A model generated the notes under the pieces. That model did no database searches. It had not been told where the DNA came from and worked only from the letters and a program-made list of their open reading frames with translations. From Cristatella mucedo (lineage: Eukaryota > Bryozoa > Phylactolaemata > Cristatellidae): a stretch of DNA of 64,000 nt. The position numbers and the translations under genes are program-made. Below are positions 1-41,290 of this stretch, piece after piece (positions within the stretch are counted from its first letter, which is position 1; each line of letters starts with the position of its first letter). Location: NCBI GenBank assembly GCA_009760855.2, contig WPIO01000023.1, positions 4,695,001-4,759,000 on the forward strand. The letters are read 5' to 3'.

Positions 1-760
1 TGAATAGACAGGGATATCACATCTAAATTGGTCCATGCATTTGTGAGATCCCATCTCGACTTCTGTAGCTAACTGCTTGCTGGTCTACCAGCCTGTGCAA
101 TTAGGTGCTTACAGCTTGTGCAAAACTCAGCAGCCAGGCTTGTCTGTCGTGAGCATCACAGTTGCCACATCACACCACTTCTTGTCGACTTGCACTGCCA
201 TGGCTCCCAGTCAAGCAACGCATTGATTTCAAGCTTTTGTCACTCACTTTTAGGTCCTTTCAATCTTTGGCTCCAGCCTACCTATCAGATCTACTGCCCC
301 CCATACTAAGCACCATACCACTTGCTTTTCGGAATCTAATTGTTTACCTATACCTCGTACAGACCTCAAATCCTTTGGAGACCGTGCCTTTAGTCCGCAT
401 GCTCCCAAAGCCTGGAACCCACTCCCGACTTCTGTCATGACATCTCCTGACCTGTCCACATTAAAAAAACTAAAAACTTGCACCTATTTATCAGAGCATT
501 TAGCGGGTCCCTGTGATTCGACCTTTATTTGCTTATGTTTGCTGACACTGCGCATGTTGCCACTAACCACACTTGCATGCTGAGCCTGTGCATGTCACTT
601 TAACCACGTTGTTCTTGTTGTTTATTGAGCATGCTACCACTAACCATTCGATCGTGCTTCCTTTGCAGCAAATGTTAAGTGCCTAGAAAGAGATTAATCT
701 CTCTGAGAGTGCTGTATCAAATTTATTGTTATTATTATTATTATTACTATTAAGCTTTGC
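1..760 (+). mobile_element. L2/CR1-clade LINE, 3' part of ORF2 and tail
   Basis: The plus strand encodes the C-terminal part of a non-LTR retrotransposon ORF2. The residues [16 protein letters not shown] are seen here, and the same block recurs in other copies near 39.3 and 48.7 kb. It is broken by frameshifts. The copy ends with the family 3' stem-loop at about 676-712 and a TTATT-type microsatellite to about 750. It is truncated by the window edge, so its 5' extent is unknown. Confidence 0.85.
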
Positions 761-1290
761 GATGGTAAGACCAACCCAATAGTTATTGGCAAACAGTGTC
801 ACCAAAAAATTGATTTGAAGACCTCATTGTCAAGATTGGTTCAGCTAGCATCACTCCAGTGACGTCTGCTCGTAATCTGGGCATGTGTTTCCAAAATGAC
901 TCGTGATTTGACGAGTGCTTGCCTCCTCCATCAAATCGGAATTATTGCAACTGAGAAACATTGTCAAAATCAGGGCTAGCTTAGGTAAGAGTACTACAGC
1001 CGAACTCGGTAAGGCGTTTGTGACGTTGCTTCTAGATGATTGCGATTCCCTTGATTAATAAACCCACGGCATGCGCACTTTAAAATTGTCTGCAAGTGGT
1101 GCTAAACAAAGTGGCTCGTCCTGTCTGTCGTGAGCGGCATGGCTGCCACGTCATACCACTTCTGTCTGAGCTTTACTGGCTACCTATTAAGCTTCTACTC
1201 GATTTCAATATATCTCCAGTCCGGCTTGCAAGTCGCATCACTCTCTTTCACCAGCATACCTATCCGATCTTCTTCCTGCTCTAATAATAA
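761..1290 (+). mobile_element. Degenerate L2/CR1 LINE copy
   Basis: A second, more decayed copy on the same strand. Short blocks match the ORF2 region (for example translated VCRERHGCHVIPLLSELYWLP-type sequence around 1125-1190) and it ends in (TAA)n near 1283. There are frequent stops. It lies tail-to-head with the preceding copy. Confidence 0.65.
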
Positions 1291-1297
1291 TAAGGGT

Positions 1298-1435
1298 AGC
1301 TGATTCAAGAGAGCTGATTCAATTTATGTAGCAGCAGAAGAGCCTTACCGGCTGTCGCTGCCACTTGCCGTGGGTCTCACAGGATCGCCCACTGCAGGAC
1401 TTGAACCCACGACCTGGGTGGTGAAGTGCGAGCAG
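1298..1435 (-). mobile_element. SINE-A (tRNA-derived), minus orientation
   Basis: Read on the minus strand it has the SINE-A body: a tRNA-like head with a B-box-like GGGTTCAAGTCC, then the segment around GGCGATCC and the tail ending in TTGAATCAGCT. The A-box end is partly lost. The same family recurs at 10.6, 11.2, 22.5, 23.0, 31.7, 40.2 and 41.0 kb. It sits between two LINE fragments. Confidence 0.7.
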
Positions 1436-1950
1436 GATGCTCTTGCCCCGCCCTCTCCTCAGCATCTAGTCATCTTACCGTCCCTCGTGCTAAATTGAAA
1501 TTGTTTGGCAATCGAGTCTTCGGCTCGTGTGCGCCAAAAGTCTGGAGCTCGCTTCCAGCTACCAGGGCACCGCCCTTCAGAGACGTTTTGTCTTTTAATT
1601 CTCAGCCGAGGATCCGTCCAAGGACCCGGTCAGCTTTCTCTTTGCCACAGTGAACTTGTCTGTTTTCTGCTTTCGTGTGGTTTGCTGCGTGCGTACCCTT
1701 GCATGAGTCAGTGAATGTTACCAGTTACCAGTTACCAGAGTTACTACCAACTGGTGACCAAAGTGAATTTATGTTTGTCTTTGCATGATCGCGATACCGA
1801 ATGCATGTTTTTCTACCTCGATTCTATTGCATTGATATTGATTGTGGTTGACTATTGATTCTATTACAGTGAGCAGTAAAACGCCCGGATAGAGATTAAG
1901 TGCTCTGAGGGGGTTACACAAACGACCTATTATCATGATGATTATTATTA
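1436..1950 (+). mobile_element. CR1/L2-type LINE, divergent ORF2 end and tail
   Basis: Translation at 1480-1560 gives KLFGNRVFGSCAPKVWSSLP, the fingerprint that closes CR1/L2 ORF2 proteins in this window (compare [18 protein letters not shown] at 48.9 kb). The tail at about 1883-1945 keeps the stem-loop core AGAGATTAAGTGCTCT and ends in ATT repeats. The sequence is more divergent than the main family. Confidence 0.7.
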
Positions 1951-2320
1951 TTGCCGTACTGCTTGGTGTCGCTCAGTTTGTCTTTCAATTGCCTGTTTTT
2001 TTATTCTTGTGTGGCTGCCTTCAGGCCCTTATGACGGCTGCCATGTCGAGTGGCAGTAGTCACAATGAGCGTACACGTACGTGTGGACAGCTACGTGACA
2101 AATGCCGAAAGCTTTCCTGCACTGTGCTTTGCTGTTAGTAGAGCAGACTGTGTGCACACGAGGACCATGCTAGGACCATTATGAGGACCTAGGACCATGC
2201 CAGGCATGCACTTTTGCTATCTTGAGTATTTAAAGCACACAGGACGAGGGAGGGACGATTACTAGAATGCACTACCGAATGGGACAGAATAAGAATTTTG
2301 CTTTCCTTGGTATGCACTTT
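1951..2320. other. No recognisable gene
   Basis: Mixed sequence between a LINE tail and the inverted repeat. There are short ORFs only, with no splice-bounded coding block or repeat match that I can support. Confidence 0.5.
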
Positions 2321-3000
2321 CCTAAACTTGCATTCCCATTGCCAGCTCAACTCAGAAGCCGGCTCAATCGAGCACACAAAAATCGGTCCTAGCAGATAAG
2401 GAGCCAGTGTTAGGTGCAAGCAATAACTCAAGGCCAGCTTGGCTCGATAAAGGCAGGTTCGGCCTAATTCTCGAGCCAGCCGATGATAGGGGAATTCTAT
2501 TTTTGCCTCTCCGTACTCGTTGGTAAGCACTCCAGAGGCAGCGTGCTACGACGACAGCTGCACAGATGTAATGAAAGCCCTTCGATGGTGGGACGTCAGC
2601 TGCAAACGCTTGAATTGGGGTGAGAGGTAGCACTGCTTCACTTTTGAATTCCCGTCAAAGCTCATCAAAGCCAGCATCGCCAGTCAAGCCTGGTGGATTC
2701 AGAGTCTCTAACCGCAGATACCAGAGTTGTCGAAGCCTACCTACGAATGCCTAAACTTTAGATGCGCTCAAGGGTCTTGCTGCCCAGTTAGGAGCTGTTG
2801 CAACATGCATGTCTAAGCATTCTGCAACACACTATCGTTGGCTGGCTCGAGAATTAGGCCGAACCTGCCTTTATCGAGCCAAGCTGGCCTCGAGTTATTG
2901 CTTGCACCTAACACTGGCTTCTTATCTGCTAGGACCGATTTTTGTGTGCTCGATTGAGCCGGCTTCTGAGTTGAGCTGGCAATGGGAATGCAAGTTTAGG
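2321..3000. repeat. Long inverted repeat, two ~169-bp arms
   Basis: The left arm (about 2321-2489) and right arm (about 2832-3000) are near-perfect reverse complements separated by about 340 bp. Both carry the same translated block on opposite strands (ARELGRTCLYRAKL, then CSIEPASELSWQWECKF), which shows a duplicated inverted segment. The arms start and end sharply. No target-site duplication is obvious. This could be a foldback or MITE-type DNA element or a local inverted duplication. Confidence 0.85.
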
Positions 3001-3714
3001 CGACCTAACAGATGTAAGCAAACCGCCTATTTCAGAAGGGAGCAGACAATTTCTTCTTGACACATTGCCAAAGATGTGAGCTATTGGTGAAGCACAGAGG
3101 CATCGCATGCCATGCAGTGAACTTGAACGCCGGGTCTTGGGCTCGAGTATTATGAGCTGTAAGCGCTGTTGGTGAGGATATCGCCAGAAGAACTTGCCCG
3201 GAATCACGACAGCACTCACAGTTTCTAATCGCTCGTCGCTGTATCGAGTGCTCGGCACAGGACCGCCACCGTGCACCTAGCGCAAGCATAAGAACTTGCA
3301 TTGCTCGACTTCTTCCTCGCGGCCTGATCTCAGCCCTGATCCTGCCCTGTCAAGATCGTAGGCATTTCGAGGTTGGCAAGCACGCTTCGTGTTACTGGAA
3401 ATTCTGTAGAACTAAGTTTGGTTACGTGGGGGTGACACCGCGCGACTGTTGTCCCGTTGAGCCTTGCCAGCTGCAGGAAAATGCATTCGCTTAGTCTAGC
3501 ATAGTTCGCTCTGATTCGGAGGTAGGTTTGAGTTTCCGTGCAAACAATCGGAGGGCTCTGCTGCTAGACAAGGCCTCACTTTGCTCAGACTCGGCAGGCT
3601 TGCTAGTTGAGAGGAGCTAACTGCCACAGTCGAACTGCTTCAAACCGATCTGCGCCGGCTAACCATCAAGCAGAGCATCGAATCCATCATCAAGCAGATC
3701 CATCATCAAGTATC
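3001..3714. other. No recognisable gene
   Basis: Intergenic sequence with short ORFs on both strands. No conserved protein motif, RNA gene or repeat family is recognised. Confidence 0.5.
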
Positions 3715-4120
3715 AGGCATCGACTTTAGTGTTTTGTCGCTCACTTTTACGTCCCTCCATTCTCTTGCACCGGCCTGCCTAAACGAACTAATTCCCAATC
3801 AGGCCAGGCACCGTACCACCAGATCTTCTAATTTCAGTCATTTAGATGCGCCAACGCCAGATCCTTTTGAGACCGTGCCTTTAGTTCACATCCTCTGTAA
3901 ACCTGCAACTCACTCCCTGACTGACTAACTGAGGCCACCGCATCCCCTTACTTAATGACGTTTAAATGGAGGCTAAAGTGCACCCGTTTCCTACAGCATT
4001 TGCAAGGTCTTTGTGAATTGTCTTTTGTGTCTTATTCGTGCTGACACTGGGCATGCTATCACTAACCAGTGGACATACTTCTTTTCCAGCCTATGCAGAG
4101 TGTCTGGAAAGACAAGTAGT
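3715..4120 (+). mobile_element. L2/CR1 LINE fragment
   Basis: Translation of 3734-3800 gives MSLTFTSLHSLAPACLNEL, matching the [17 protein letters not shown] block of other copies. The 3' UTR segment with TGCTGACACTG and CACTAACCA follows. The final stem-loop is degraded. Confidence 0.75.
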
Positions 4121-5979
4121 TCTCATAGGATGCTATACACAGCATGCTGACTTGGGCCAAGATGTCACCGTGAATTTATGGAATGCTCAGAATAACAATC
4201 AGCTGAATGAAATCAGCACTGCATGTCAAGTGTACCTCTCATACTACTGTTACACACGTATCGTGGCTCTGGAATTACATCGTTTACACAAAAAATGTAA
4301 CAGATTCCGGTCCTTTACACTGGGCAACCAAATACTGGTGAAACTAGTAGCTCGCAGCACGACTAGTAGCCCCAGTAGCTCTAATGAGCGCAGGAATGCA
4401 GATAGTAGTGCAGCATGATAGCAATCACCGAAAGAAAACGGGTACGAATCCAGACTAATGATGGAAAGTATTAAAGGTGTATGCAACCTCAAGCATAGGT
4501 TATGACCCGTACGGTGCCTTATAATCGCAAGCAAACACGGTAATCCGGCTGATTGCTATGCTTGAGGCTCACCACTACATACGGAGACGCAGAAGTGAGG
4601 CCATGAACCCTCTGCATTCGACTACTCTTTAAAGCCACAATCGAATGTGCCCAAGTAAAATAAAATGGCGTGCAAAGCCAAGGCATTAACGCTGCCTTGC
4701 TCGGCATGCCGTGAATTGCACGCGACAGCTTGCACTCTCCACCCTGTGTCCTCTGCCCTTTTTCTGCGATCGAAGATCCATATGTCTGAGCATAGGTAGG
4801 TGTGATCCAGTGTGACCCAGGTCGAAAAGCATTTCTTGCATGCCAACAACATGCAGACGGTCGTGCTGTGAGGCCAACGCAACATATTTTTTTTACCACT
4901 TTCACATTAAAGGATAGGGTTTAAGAGCTGCTGTTTCCAGCGGTTTTCTGACCGCTTGCTCAGCTTTCAAGCACTGATATTTATATATACCAGTATATAT
5001 TCATGCATGTGTGGTACAAAAAAGTGCAGAAGTGTCGGCGACCCTCTACAAATGAGGAGTAGTAGGCCATCTACTGTGAAACATTAGACAGAACCAAAGA
5101 GAACGAATTCGCCCAAATAATGTAACGTCTTCCACGATGGCGTTTCTTTTATAAACCGGTCTCTTAAATAGAAAAATGACGACAGAAAGCGTGTTTGATC
5201 CTTAAAATTTACTAAAAACTCCCTCATTTTAAGTGACCATTCAGTGAAAAATGACTACATTTTCTGCTTTTGGAGGTACTTGGACATGTGCGGTAGTATG
5301 AAGGCAACAGTGAGCCGGCTATGCTCGGTTCCTAGCCTAGTGCTAGGCAAACCAGCAGCCGGCATGCAGACCGTCTAGTTGACTGCCTGTAGGAATTGGC
5401 CTGTAGAAATGGGCTTTGCATCAAACGGGACTTGGTAGCGTTGCAATCGCTGTGCAATTTCGAATTGGCAAGACTTCGGTGAGGTACAACCTGAAGAAGT
5501 TGGCTACCAGCGTAGCATCAAAATACCGGTCTCATCGATGATGCAAACCGATCTGGCAGCTTACGTGTCACCATACCCGCCAGGACGGAGTGATAAAGAG
5601 TGCATTTTTTGGCATCGCTTCACTCCTGCGAGGAGGGTTCATGCTCAGAACGTGTCGGATGCCGCTGGAAAGATTTGGCTGGGGTACGATAAGGCTTTGA
5701 TTAGATGAAGAGTGCATGTTTGCTCGGAACCCAAAAGAAAGAAGTCACTTCTGTCCGTTATGCAGCATAAAGTGGCTCGTTAGGAGTGGGCAAGGGCAGG
5801 AGCACGGGACTCACGAAGACTCGAGAGCGAAATTGAATGGATTGGCAAAACTAAATTCGCGATTTCTGGTAACTGATAATGTATACAGTACTGCTTTGTG
5901 GCACCAATGAAGGCTTTTTCTATGATAATTTCCTCTTGAAACAGAAATTTGAAGAACAATTTTCCGGGAAAATGGGTCA
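4121..5979. other. No recognisable gene
   Basis: About 1.9 kb without a supported gene. ORFs are short, lack splice context and have no familiar motif. The distal part from about 5700 may be decayed upstream sequence of the Tc1-like relic that follows, but I cannot show this. Confidence 0.45.
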
Positions 5980-6335
5980 TTGTTTGGTGGCTCTTCTGCA
6001 GTGGATACCTGGCATCATGATGCCAGAGACTTATTTATAACTACTCCAAAGCGTTGCCGTACCTATTGCAATGACTCTTCATGAAGATTTTTTTTCAAAC
6101 AGGAAAATTAGCCTAAGCAAGCAGCTAAACACATTCATTATTTTTTCGCTATACTGCAGTATATGGTTTGTAAAGCATTATGCTAGCAGCATTGCCCAAT
6201 CAATCTCCCACTTAAATCCAAGTGAGTGTCTCTGGGGTGAAGTGGATGGAGGAGTCAGAGCTCAGACCGGTCTTTTCATATCTAAAGAATCGCTTTTCTC
6301 AAATTTTCTGGACGTTTGGAGATCGGTAAGGCCAG
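5980..6335 (+). pseudogene. Tc1/mariner-type transposase relic, C-terminal end
   Basis: The frame at 6160-6330 reads AQSISHLNPSECLWGEV and then FLDVWRSV, matching the usual Tc1 catalytic-core end (S-P-D-L-N-P-I-E-x-L-W-G-E). The third acidic catalytic residue (E of PSE) is present, but the S-P-D triplet is altered. Upstream the frame is broken by stops, so no functional transposase remains. A LINE tail follows directly. Confidence 0.7.
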
Positions 6336-6440
6336 ATTTTTCGAAGGCTTTCCCTATGCAGCAAATGTAAAGCACCTAGAAAGAGATTGAGTTATCTAAG
6401 GGCTCTTTATCAAGTGCATTATTATTATTATTATTATCAT
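6336..6440 (+). mobile_element. L2 LINE 3' tail
   Basis: Only the 3' end is present: GCAAATGTAAAGCACCTAGA, the AGAGATT...ATCT stem-loop core, CTCTTTATCAAGTGC and (ATT)n to about 6437. This is a severely 5'-truncated insertion abutting the transposase relic. Confidence 0.85.
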
Positions 6441-6653
6441 AAGGCTTAGTTTGCTCTATGCCGGAGTGGCTCAGACAGATTATTGTTTGTTGTGGGTGGT
6501 GGTGTAACATAATTCTGTTCACTAACAGTTAATGTACTTGTACTGAAACGTTGCTTAAATATTATGTAAGACTAATTTCATATACTGTACATGATTAAAG
6601 TAGGTTAAAATCACGTGTTATGAGCTCGATTATGTATACAGGTGTATGTATTT

Positions 6654-6654
<1 letters not shown>

Positions 6655-6732
<78 letters not shown>
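6655..6732. repeat. (CA)n microsatellite
   Basis: Uninterrupted CA dinucleotide tract of about 75 bp, directly left of a DNA-transposon terminal repeat. Confidence 0.97.
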
Positions 6733-6738
<6 letters not shown>

Positions 6739-6997
6739 GTCAGCCCCGACTTACGAAATAGATAGGGTCCGGTAAACCTGTCATAAGCTGAATCTTCATA
6801 AGTCGAGAATGGTATGTGATAAGTTCTACTATGATACGGTTTGACGAAGACTTAGAAGAGAGGCAAACGAATTGCATTTTTTTTAAAGATCCATAACAGA
6901 TAAGAAATAAATAAGAGCAAGTAAAAAAGATTATATTTACACACCATAATGTGGAGTATTTTTTGGCATACCGAAGCTGGCAGTTATAGATTTAATA

Positions 6998-7249
6998 CTA
7001 TTGGGAGGAGGGTGAGGAGTTGGACAATCTTGCTGGAGGATCATCAACTTCCTCTTCCTCTAAACCCTCGTGACTGGTAGATGGCTGAGGTGAATCAGCT
7101 GCTTTTCTAGTGGAAGATTGGGGTTCTTTCGTTTCTATTTTGATGAAATAAAAATCAAGCTTTGACTGTTTTATTTGTTTTTTTTCTTCATTCGTTGTAA
7201 GATTTGACGATAGAAAATTGTTGGAATCACGCAAGGGAATCATTAACAT
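6998..7249 (-). pseudogene. Possible C-terminal remnant of a pogo/Tigger-type transposase
   Basis: An 83-residue open frame on the minus strand with a KQIKQSKLDFYF segment, then SPQPSTSHEGLEEEEVDDPP: a low-complexity Ser/Pro/acidic tail. Tigger/jerky-type transposases commonly end like this. No catalytic domain remains. Assignment rests on this tail and on its position between inverted terminal repeats. It could be a chance acidic ORF. Confidence 0.4.
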
Positions 7250-7481
7250 GCCTTCAACTTTAAGCTATCGTTCGAAAGTTGCGGTCATTTTATTCTAGCA
7301 ACCTCATTCTATGAAAGACAGAAGAGAATGCCTCTGCCATTTCTTTTATATTAAACTTTTTTGACAGAGAACTATCAGTACACACAATGCATAGCTGTCA
7401 AGACACCGTTTACTCCATAGAGTTGTTAAATCTACTGACCGCGTGAGGATTTTGAAATTTTTCTTGAATGCGTTTAAATTT

Positions 7482-7675
7482 TAATAATAATATTAATAAT
7501 AATTCACTTGATAAAGCGCCCTCAGAGAACTTAATCTCTCTCTAGGTGCTTTACATTTGCTGCAAAGGGAAATGCAATTGAATGGTGAGTGAAATCATGC
7601 TTGATAAACCAACAAAAATGAATAACATGGTTAGGGGTGACATGCACAGGGTCAGCATGCAGATGTGGTTAGTAT
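7482..7675 (-). mobile_element. L2 LINE 3' tail nested in the DNA transposon
   Basis: Minus-orientation tail. The (ATT)n complement begins near 7482, followed by the stem-loop GCGCCCTCAGAGAAC...CTAGGTGC and the family 3' UTR with repeated GCATG/CATGC words. It interrupts the pogo-like element, so it inserted later. Confidence 0.85.
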
Positions 7676-7750
7676 TTTTTTTTTGCTTGACAGTGGCCGA
7701 GTTCATATCTCCGAATTTGCACAAGTCGAACCGTCGTAAGTCGGAGGCTG

Positions 7751-7925
<175 letters not shown>

Positions 7926-8006
7926 ATATATTATACGTATTAATTTGTATGACTGTCACCTGCATTGACTGATTTACTGGTTGATGGCATCCCATTTATG
8001 TTGCAG

Positions 8007-37718
<29,712 letters not shown>

Positions 37719-37931
37719 CTCTGCTGTTAATTGGTCGCACCGAGTTGTGGTGCCAGTATTCGAAGTGTTCTCTTTCACTGTACCAAATCATTGTGCGTGT
37801 TGAGAGTACGAATTTTTCGCGGAAAAAACGTCTGCATTGGGTACCAGTTGAACAGCTTTATACAGAGGTATAGACGAAAAAAGAGGTGAAAAACTCATAT
37901 TACTCAAATAGCTGACCACGTTAGACATTCG

Positions 37932-37937
37932 AATAAA
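37932..37937 (+). terminator. ANKAR: ANKAR poly(A) signal AATAAA
   Basis: A canonical AATAAA 214 bp after the ANKAR stop, with GT-rich sequence (CGTGTGTGC) about 55 bp further. No other signal is closer. Confidence 0.7.
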
Positions 37938-38764
37938 GTGAACTAAAGCCCACTATTTAAAAGGAAACGACAGGCGTGGCTTGTTTAAAAACGTGTGTGC
38001 ATCTGCAATCGTTGCCAAGATGATCTGCCACGAGATTCGCCGTTGAAAGACTCTGTTGTGGAACCTGCATAGAAGCGTAGTTTGACAGTGAAGTTAAGCT
38101 TGCATATCACGTGAAGGCCTAATGAGAAGTAAAACACGTAAGCAGCAGGCATGCGTGATATCTCCTGACATGCCTTGCTTCTCGCCCAGTTTCTTTAAGG
38201 AAGCTTGCATTTCTATTTATCGCTCTGGTTTCAAGTGTTAGTAGAATGCTTTGCTTGGACGTATTAGCGCCTGGTCCTTTTGATGGATCGTCAACAGTGG
38301 CACATCTTTGTGCTCCAAGGTATATTATAAAGCATGTAATAAAATCACGTCGTGGCCGTGGTCAGTGAACATAGTTGAAATAGACTGCGCTATCCTAACC
38401 ATTGCTTACATATGGAGTCTGCTTGGGTACGGAGTCAGAGGTGGAGTCGAGTTCTTATGGAGTCAGCCTGCTTTGCACTTGCAAGCCTTCTGAAATCTAT
38501 ATAAGGACATTTGACGACTCTCGATGCATAAACACAGGGCAATGTCATACTCCTTATTTTGCATGGCAAATATGAAACGATGCTGGCCTCCAGCAGATGC
38601 ACAAGGCAGTGAATTCTTTTGCAAGAGAAACTGGACATATTTTGTGATAAATTCTTTCAGACAACATTTCGATTTTCTTGTAAACGCATGCCGACTGTAC
38701 CTGATTTGAATTCAGCACTTTCCACGTGTATAGCTGATTCAGGCAACGGCTATGTACTACACCA
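37938..38764. other. Intergenic, nothing recognised
   Basis: About 0.8 kb between the ANKAR poly(A) signal and a LINE copy. No gene, RNA or repeat is supported. Confidence 0.5.
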
Positions 38765-39945
38765 GTAGCACGATTTAGGCTGCGACACAAACATCATCCC
38801 TCTTGCCGATGTCATTGCCAAGCACAATCTAGGATTTCACTTCTATGCGGATCTCAGTTGTACCTTTGGTTTGATCTCTCCCAGCCTTCCAGCACGTCTA
38901 CTTCTCTCAACTCCCTTGCTGAATGCATTGATGACATCCACACATGAATGGCAGCCAACTTTGATAAATTGAATGATGATAAAATTAACTTACTAGTTGT
39001 GGGCAAACCAAGTGTGATTCAGAAATTGGAAAGGCTAACGCTCGAAATCGGCTCTTCCAGCATATCTCCTGTTGAATCTGCACAAAATCTAGGTGTCATG
39101 TTCCAAAGTGACCTCTCGTTAGACGACCACATCAGCTCCACAATCAAGTCTACCTACTTTCAGCTACATAGCATTGCTAAAATTCGGGCTTGTTTAGATA
39201 AGGATACCACATCTAAGTTGATCCATGCATTTGTGTCATCCAGTATTGACTTCTGTAAATCACTGCTAGCTAGCCTACCGGCATGTGCAATCAGGCGATT
39301 ACAGCTTATGCAAAACTCTGCAGCTAGAATTGTCTGTAGTGAGCGTAGCAGTTGCCACATCACACCACTTCTCGCCGACGTGCACTGGCTACCAGTCAAG
39401 CAACGGATCGACTTCAAGCTGTTGTCACTCACTTTTAGGTCTTTTCATTCTTTGGCTCCAGCCTACCTATCAGATCTACTCCTCCACCAGGCCAAGCATC
39501 GCACCACCAGCTTTTCGGAATCTAACTGTTTACCTATACCTCGTACACACCTCAAGTCCTTTGGAGACCGTGCATTTAGTTCGCATGCTCCCAAAGCCTG
39601 GAAGTCACTCCCGACTTGTGTCGCGACATCCCCTGACTTGACCACATTTAAAAAGAACTAAAAAACGCACCTATTTATGACAGCATTTAGTGGGTCCCTG
39701 TGATTCGTCCTTTATGTGCGTATGGGTGCTGACACTGCTGCATGCTGCCACTAACCACACTTGCATGATGACCCTGTGCACGTCACCCTAACAATGTTAT
39801 TCATGTTGTTTATCGAGCATGATATTACTCACCGTTTGACCATGTTTCCTTTGCAGCAAATATAAAGCGCCTAGAAAGAGATTGAATTCTCTGAGGGCGC
39901 TTTGCGCTTTATCAAGTGCATTATTATTATTATTATTATTACCAT
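38765..39945 (+). mobile_element. L2 LINE, RT C-terminus through tail
   Basis: It starts within the RT domain (HNLGFHFYAD block near 38822-38850) and has a 237-residue open frame at 38948-39661 with SARNLGV-like, RLQLMQNSAARIVC and [18 protein letters not shown] blocks. The 3' UTR, stem-loop (39868-39903) and (ATT)n follow. The long open frame suggests a fairly young copy. Confidence 0.93.
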
Positions 39946-40169
39946 TATCACAGGGGGCTTCAGCAAACATATATTCTAATTCGGTTCCCCTTGCAGCCGC
40001 AGACGACCGGCTAGCCCTGCGTCAGTGTTATCTCCAGGTCCCTACTTCCCAGAAACAACCTGTCAAAGAGGGGGGGGGGTTAATGTACCACGCCCCATGC
40101 TCAAGCCACATCAAAGGCCGTTTGGTTTAATCTGAAGCAGCTGAGTACCCAAGCCTCCTAAAACAATAT

Positions 40170-40333
40170 TAGCTGATTCAATAGCCTAATTTTTTTAGCG
40201 GCCGAAAAGCCTTAACGGCTATCGCCACCACTTGAAGTTAGCTATAAAGGATCGCCAACTGCAGGATTCCAACCCACAACCTCGGTCGTGAGAGCGAGTT
40301 CCTTAACTCTGAGCTATTACGGCCTAGTAAGCC
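40170..40333 (-). mobile_element. SINE-A, minus orientation
   Basis: Tail AGCTGATTCAATAGCC, GAAAAGCCTTAACGGCTATC, body AAAGGATCGCC and a degenerate head. The B-box region (GTTGGAATCC on minus) is mutated. Confidence 0.78.
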
Positions 40334-40360
40334 ACAGCACCCTCGTTCAATTATTCGCCA

Positions 40361-40396
40361 TTCTCTCTCTCTCCCCCTCTCTTCTCTCTCTCCCCT

Positions 40397-40428
<32 letters not shown>

Positions 40429-40433
40429 TCTCT
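40361..40433. repeat. (TC)n pyrimidine tract
   Basis: CTCTCT with CCCC interruptions over about 70 bp. Confidence 0.93.
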
Positions 40434-40924
40434 CAACCTGTGCTTTGATTGGCTATTGCTTGCAAAATGTGGATTTAGCACTTCCGAAATGGGTTTTCAC
40501 TAGCTGAAAACTACTGCGAAATAGGCCACATTTTCATTCGGTAACAGCGCCAAGTTTTAATGTTCAGTCGCAGTTCAACGCGTGTTTTACTGTTCAAGAT
40601 CGTGGGTCATGATATTCTCACCGGGCTCACCGATCGCTGAATGGCAAGCGGTCGGTCGACTGACAGATGTAAAGAGCACGAACTAAGCTCCAATCAAGCA
40701 TGCCTGGTCGTTCTCCTGATCGTTCTCCCACGTTATTTCATTCCATAATGCACCTGCTTCCGATTCTTCTAGTTTTTGCTAGCCTCCTCCTCTAGCTGAT
40801 TGCCAGTCAACAATGATGGCATGATTTTTTCGGTCTCCTGTGCTCACTCAACACCATAATAAAGATTTCACCGGATGCTAGCACCGTAGTTACGGCATCG
40901 TATGCACGAAGCTAGCAACCGCCT

Positions 40925-41090
40925 TCGCGAAAGAGGATTTGTCTAAGGGGAACGGTGTTCGCTCTTCACGACGCAGGTCGTGGGTTCAAGTCCTCCAGTG
41001 GGCGATCCATTATTGCCCACTGCAAGTGCATTTATAACCATTAAGGCTCTTCTGTCGCTATAAAAACGAGACTGTTGAAGCAGCTAACCT
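40925..41090 (+). mobile_element. SINE-A, plus orientation
   Basis: B box GGGTTCAAGTCC, CAGTGGGCGATCC, ATTAAGGCTCTTCTGTCGCT, ending GTTGAAGCAGCTAACC. The A-box half is degraded. Confidence 0.78.
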
Positions 41091-41134
41091 CCTTAACTTC
41101 TAGAGAGTCTCACATTAATCAAGCTGCTTTGCTC

Positions 41135-41290
41135 CTCACTATAATAATAATAATAATAATACATTTTTATAATGGCCTTAGAGAACTGAATCTCTTTCTG
41201 GGCACTGTACAGATGCTGTACAGAAAGCGTGACCAAATGATTAGTGGTAACATTCGCTTTGTTATCAAGCATAACATTTTTAGATGTGAT
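41135..41290 (-). mobile_element. L2 LINE 3' tail, minus orientation
   Basis: (ATA)n, then GGCCTTAGAGAACTGAATCT, CTTTCTGGGCACTGTACA and part of the 3' UTR. Confidence 0.8.

Larger units (their letters stand above)
6741..7750. mobile_element. pogo/Tigger-like DNA transposon, internally decayed
   Basis: The left end CAGCCCCGACTTACGA and the right end (reverse complement CAGCCTCCGACTTACGA) form inverted terminal repeats about 1.0 kb apart. The minus-strand ORF inside ends in a Ser/Pro/acid-rich tail like that of Tigger/jerky-type transposases. A LINE tail is inserted near the right end. Both ends abut CA microsatellites, so a TA target duplication cannot be confirmed. Confidence 0.65.

Noticed and set aside
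4038-4418. 126-residue plus-strand ORF
   Set aside because: It begins inside the LINE 3' UTR (TGCTGACACTG region) and continues into unassigned DNA. No motif or splice context.
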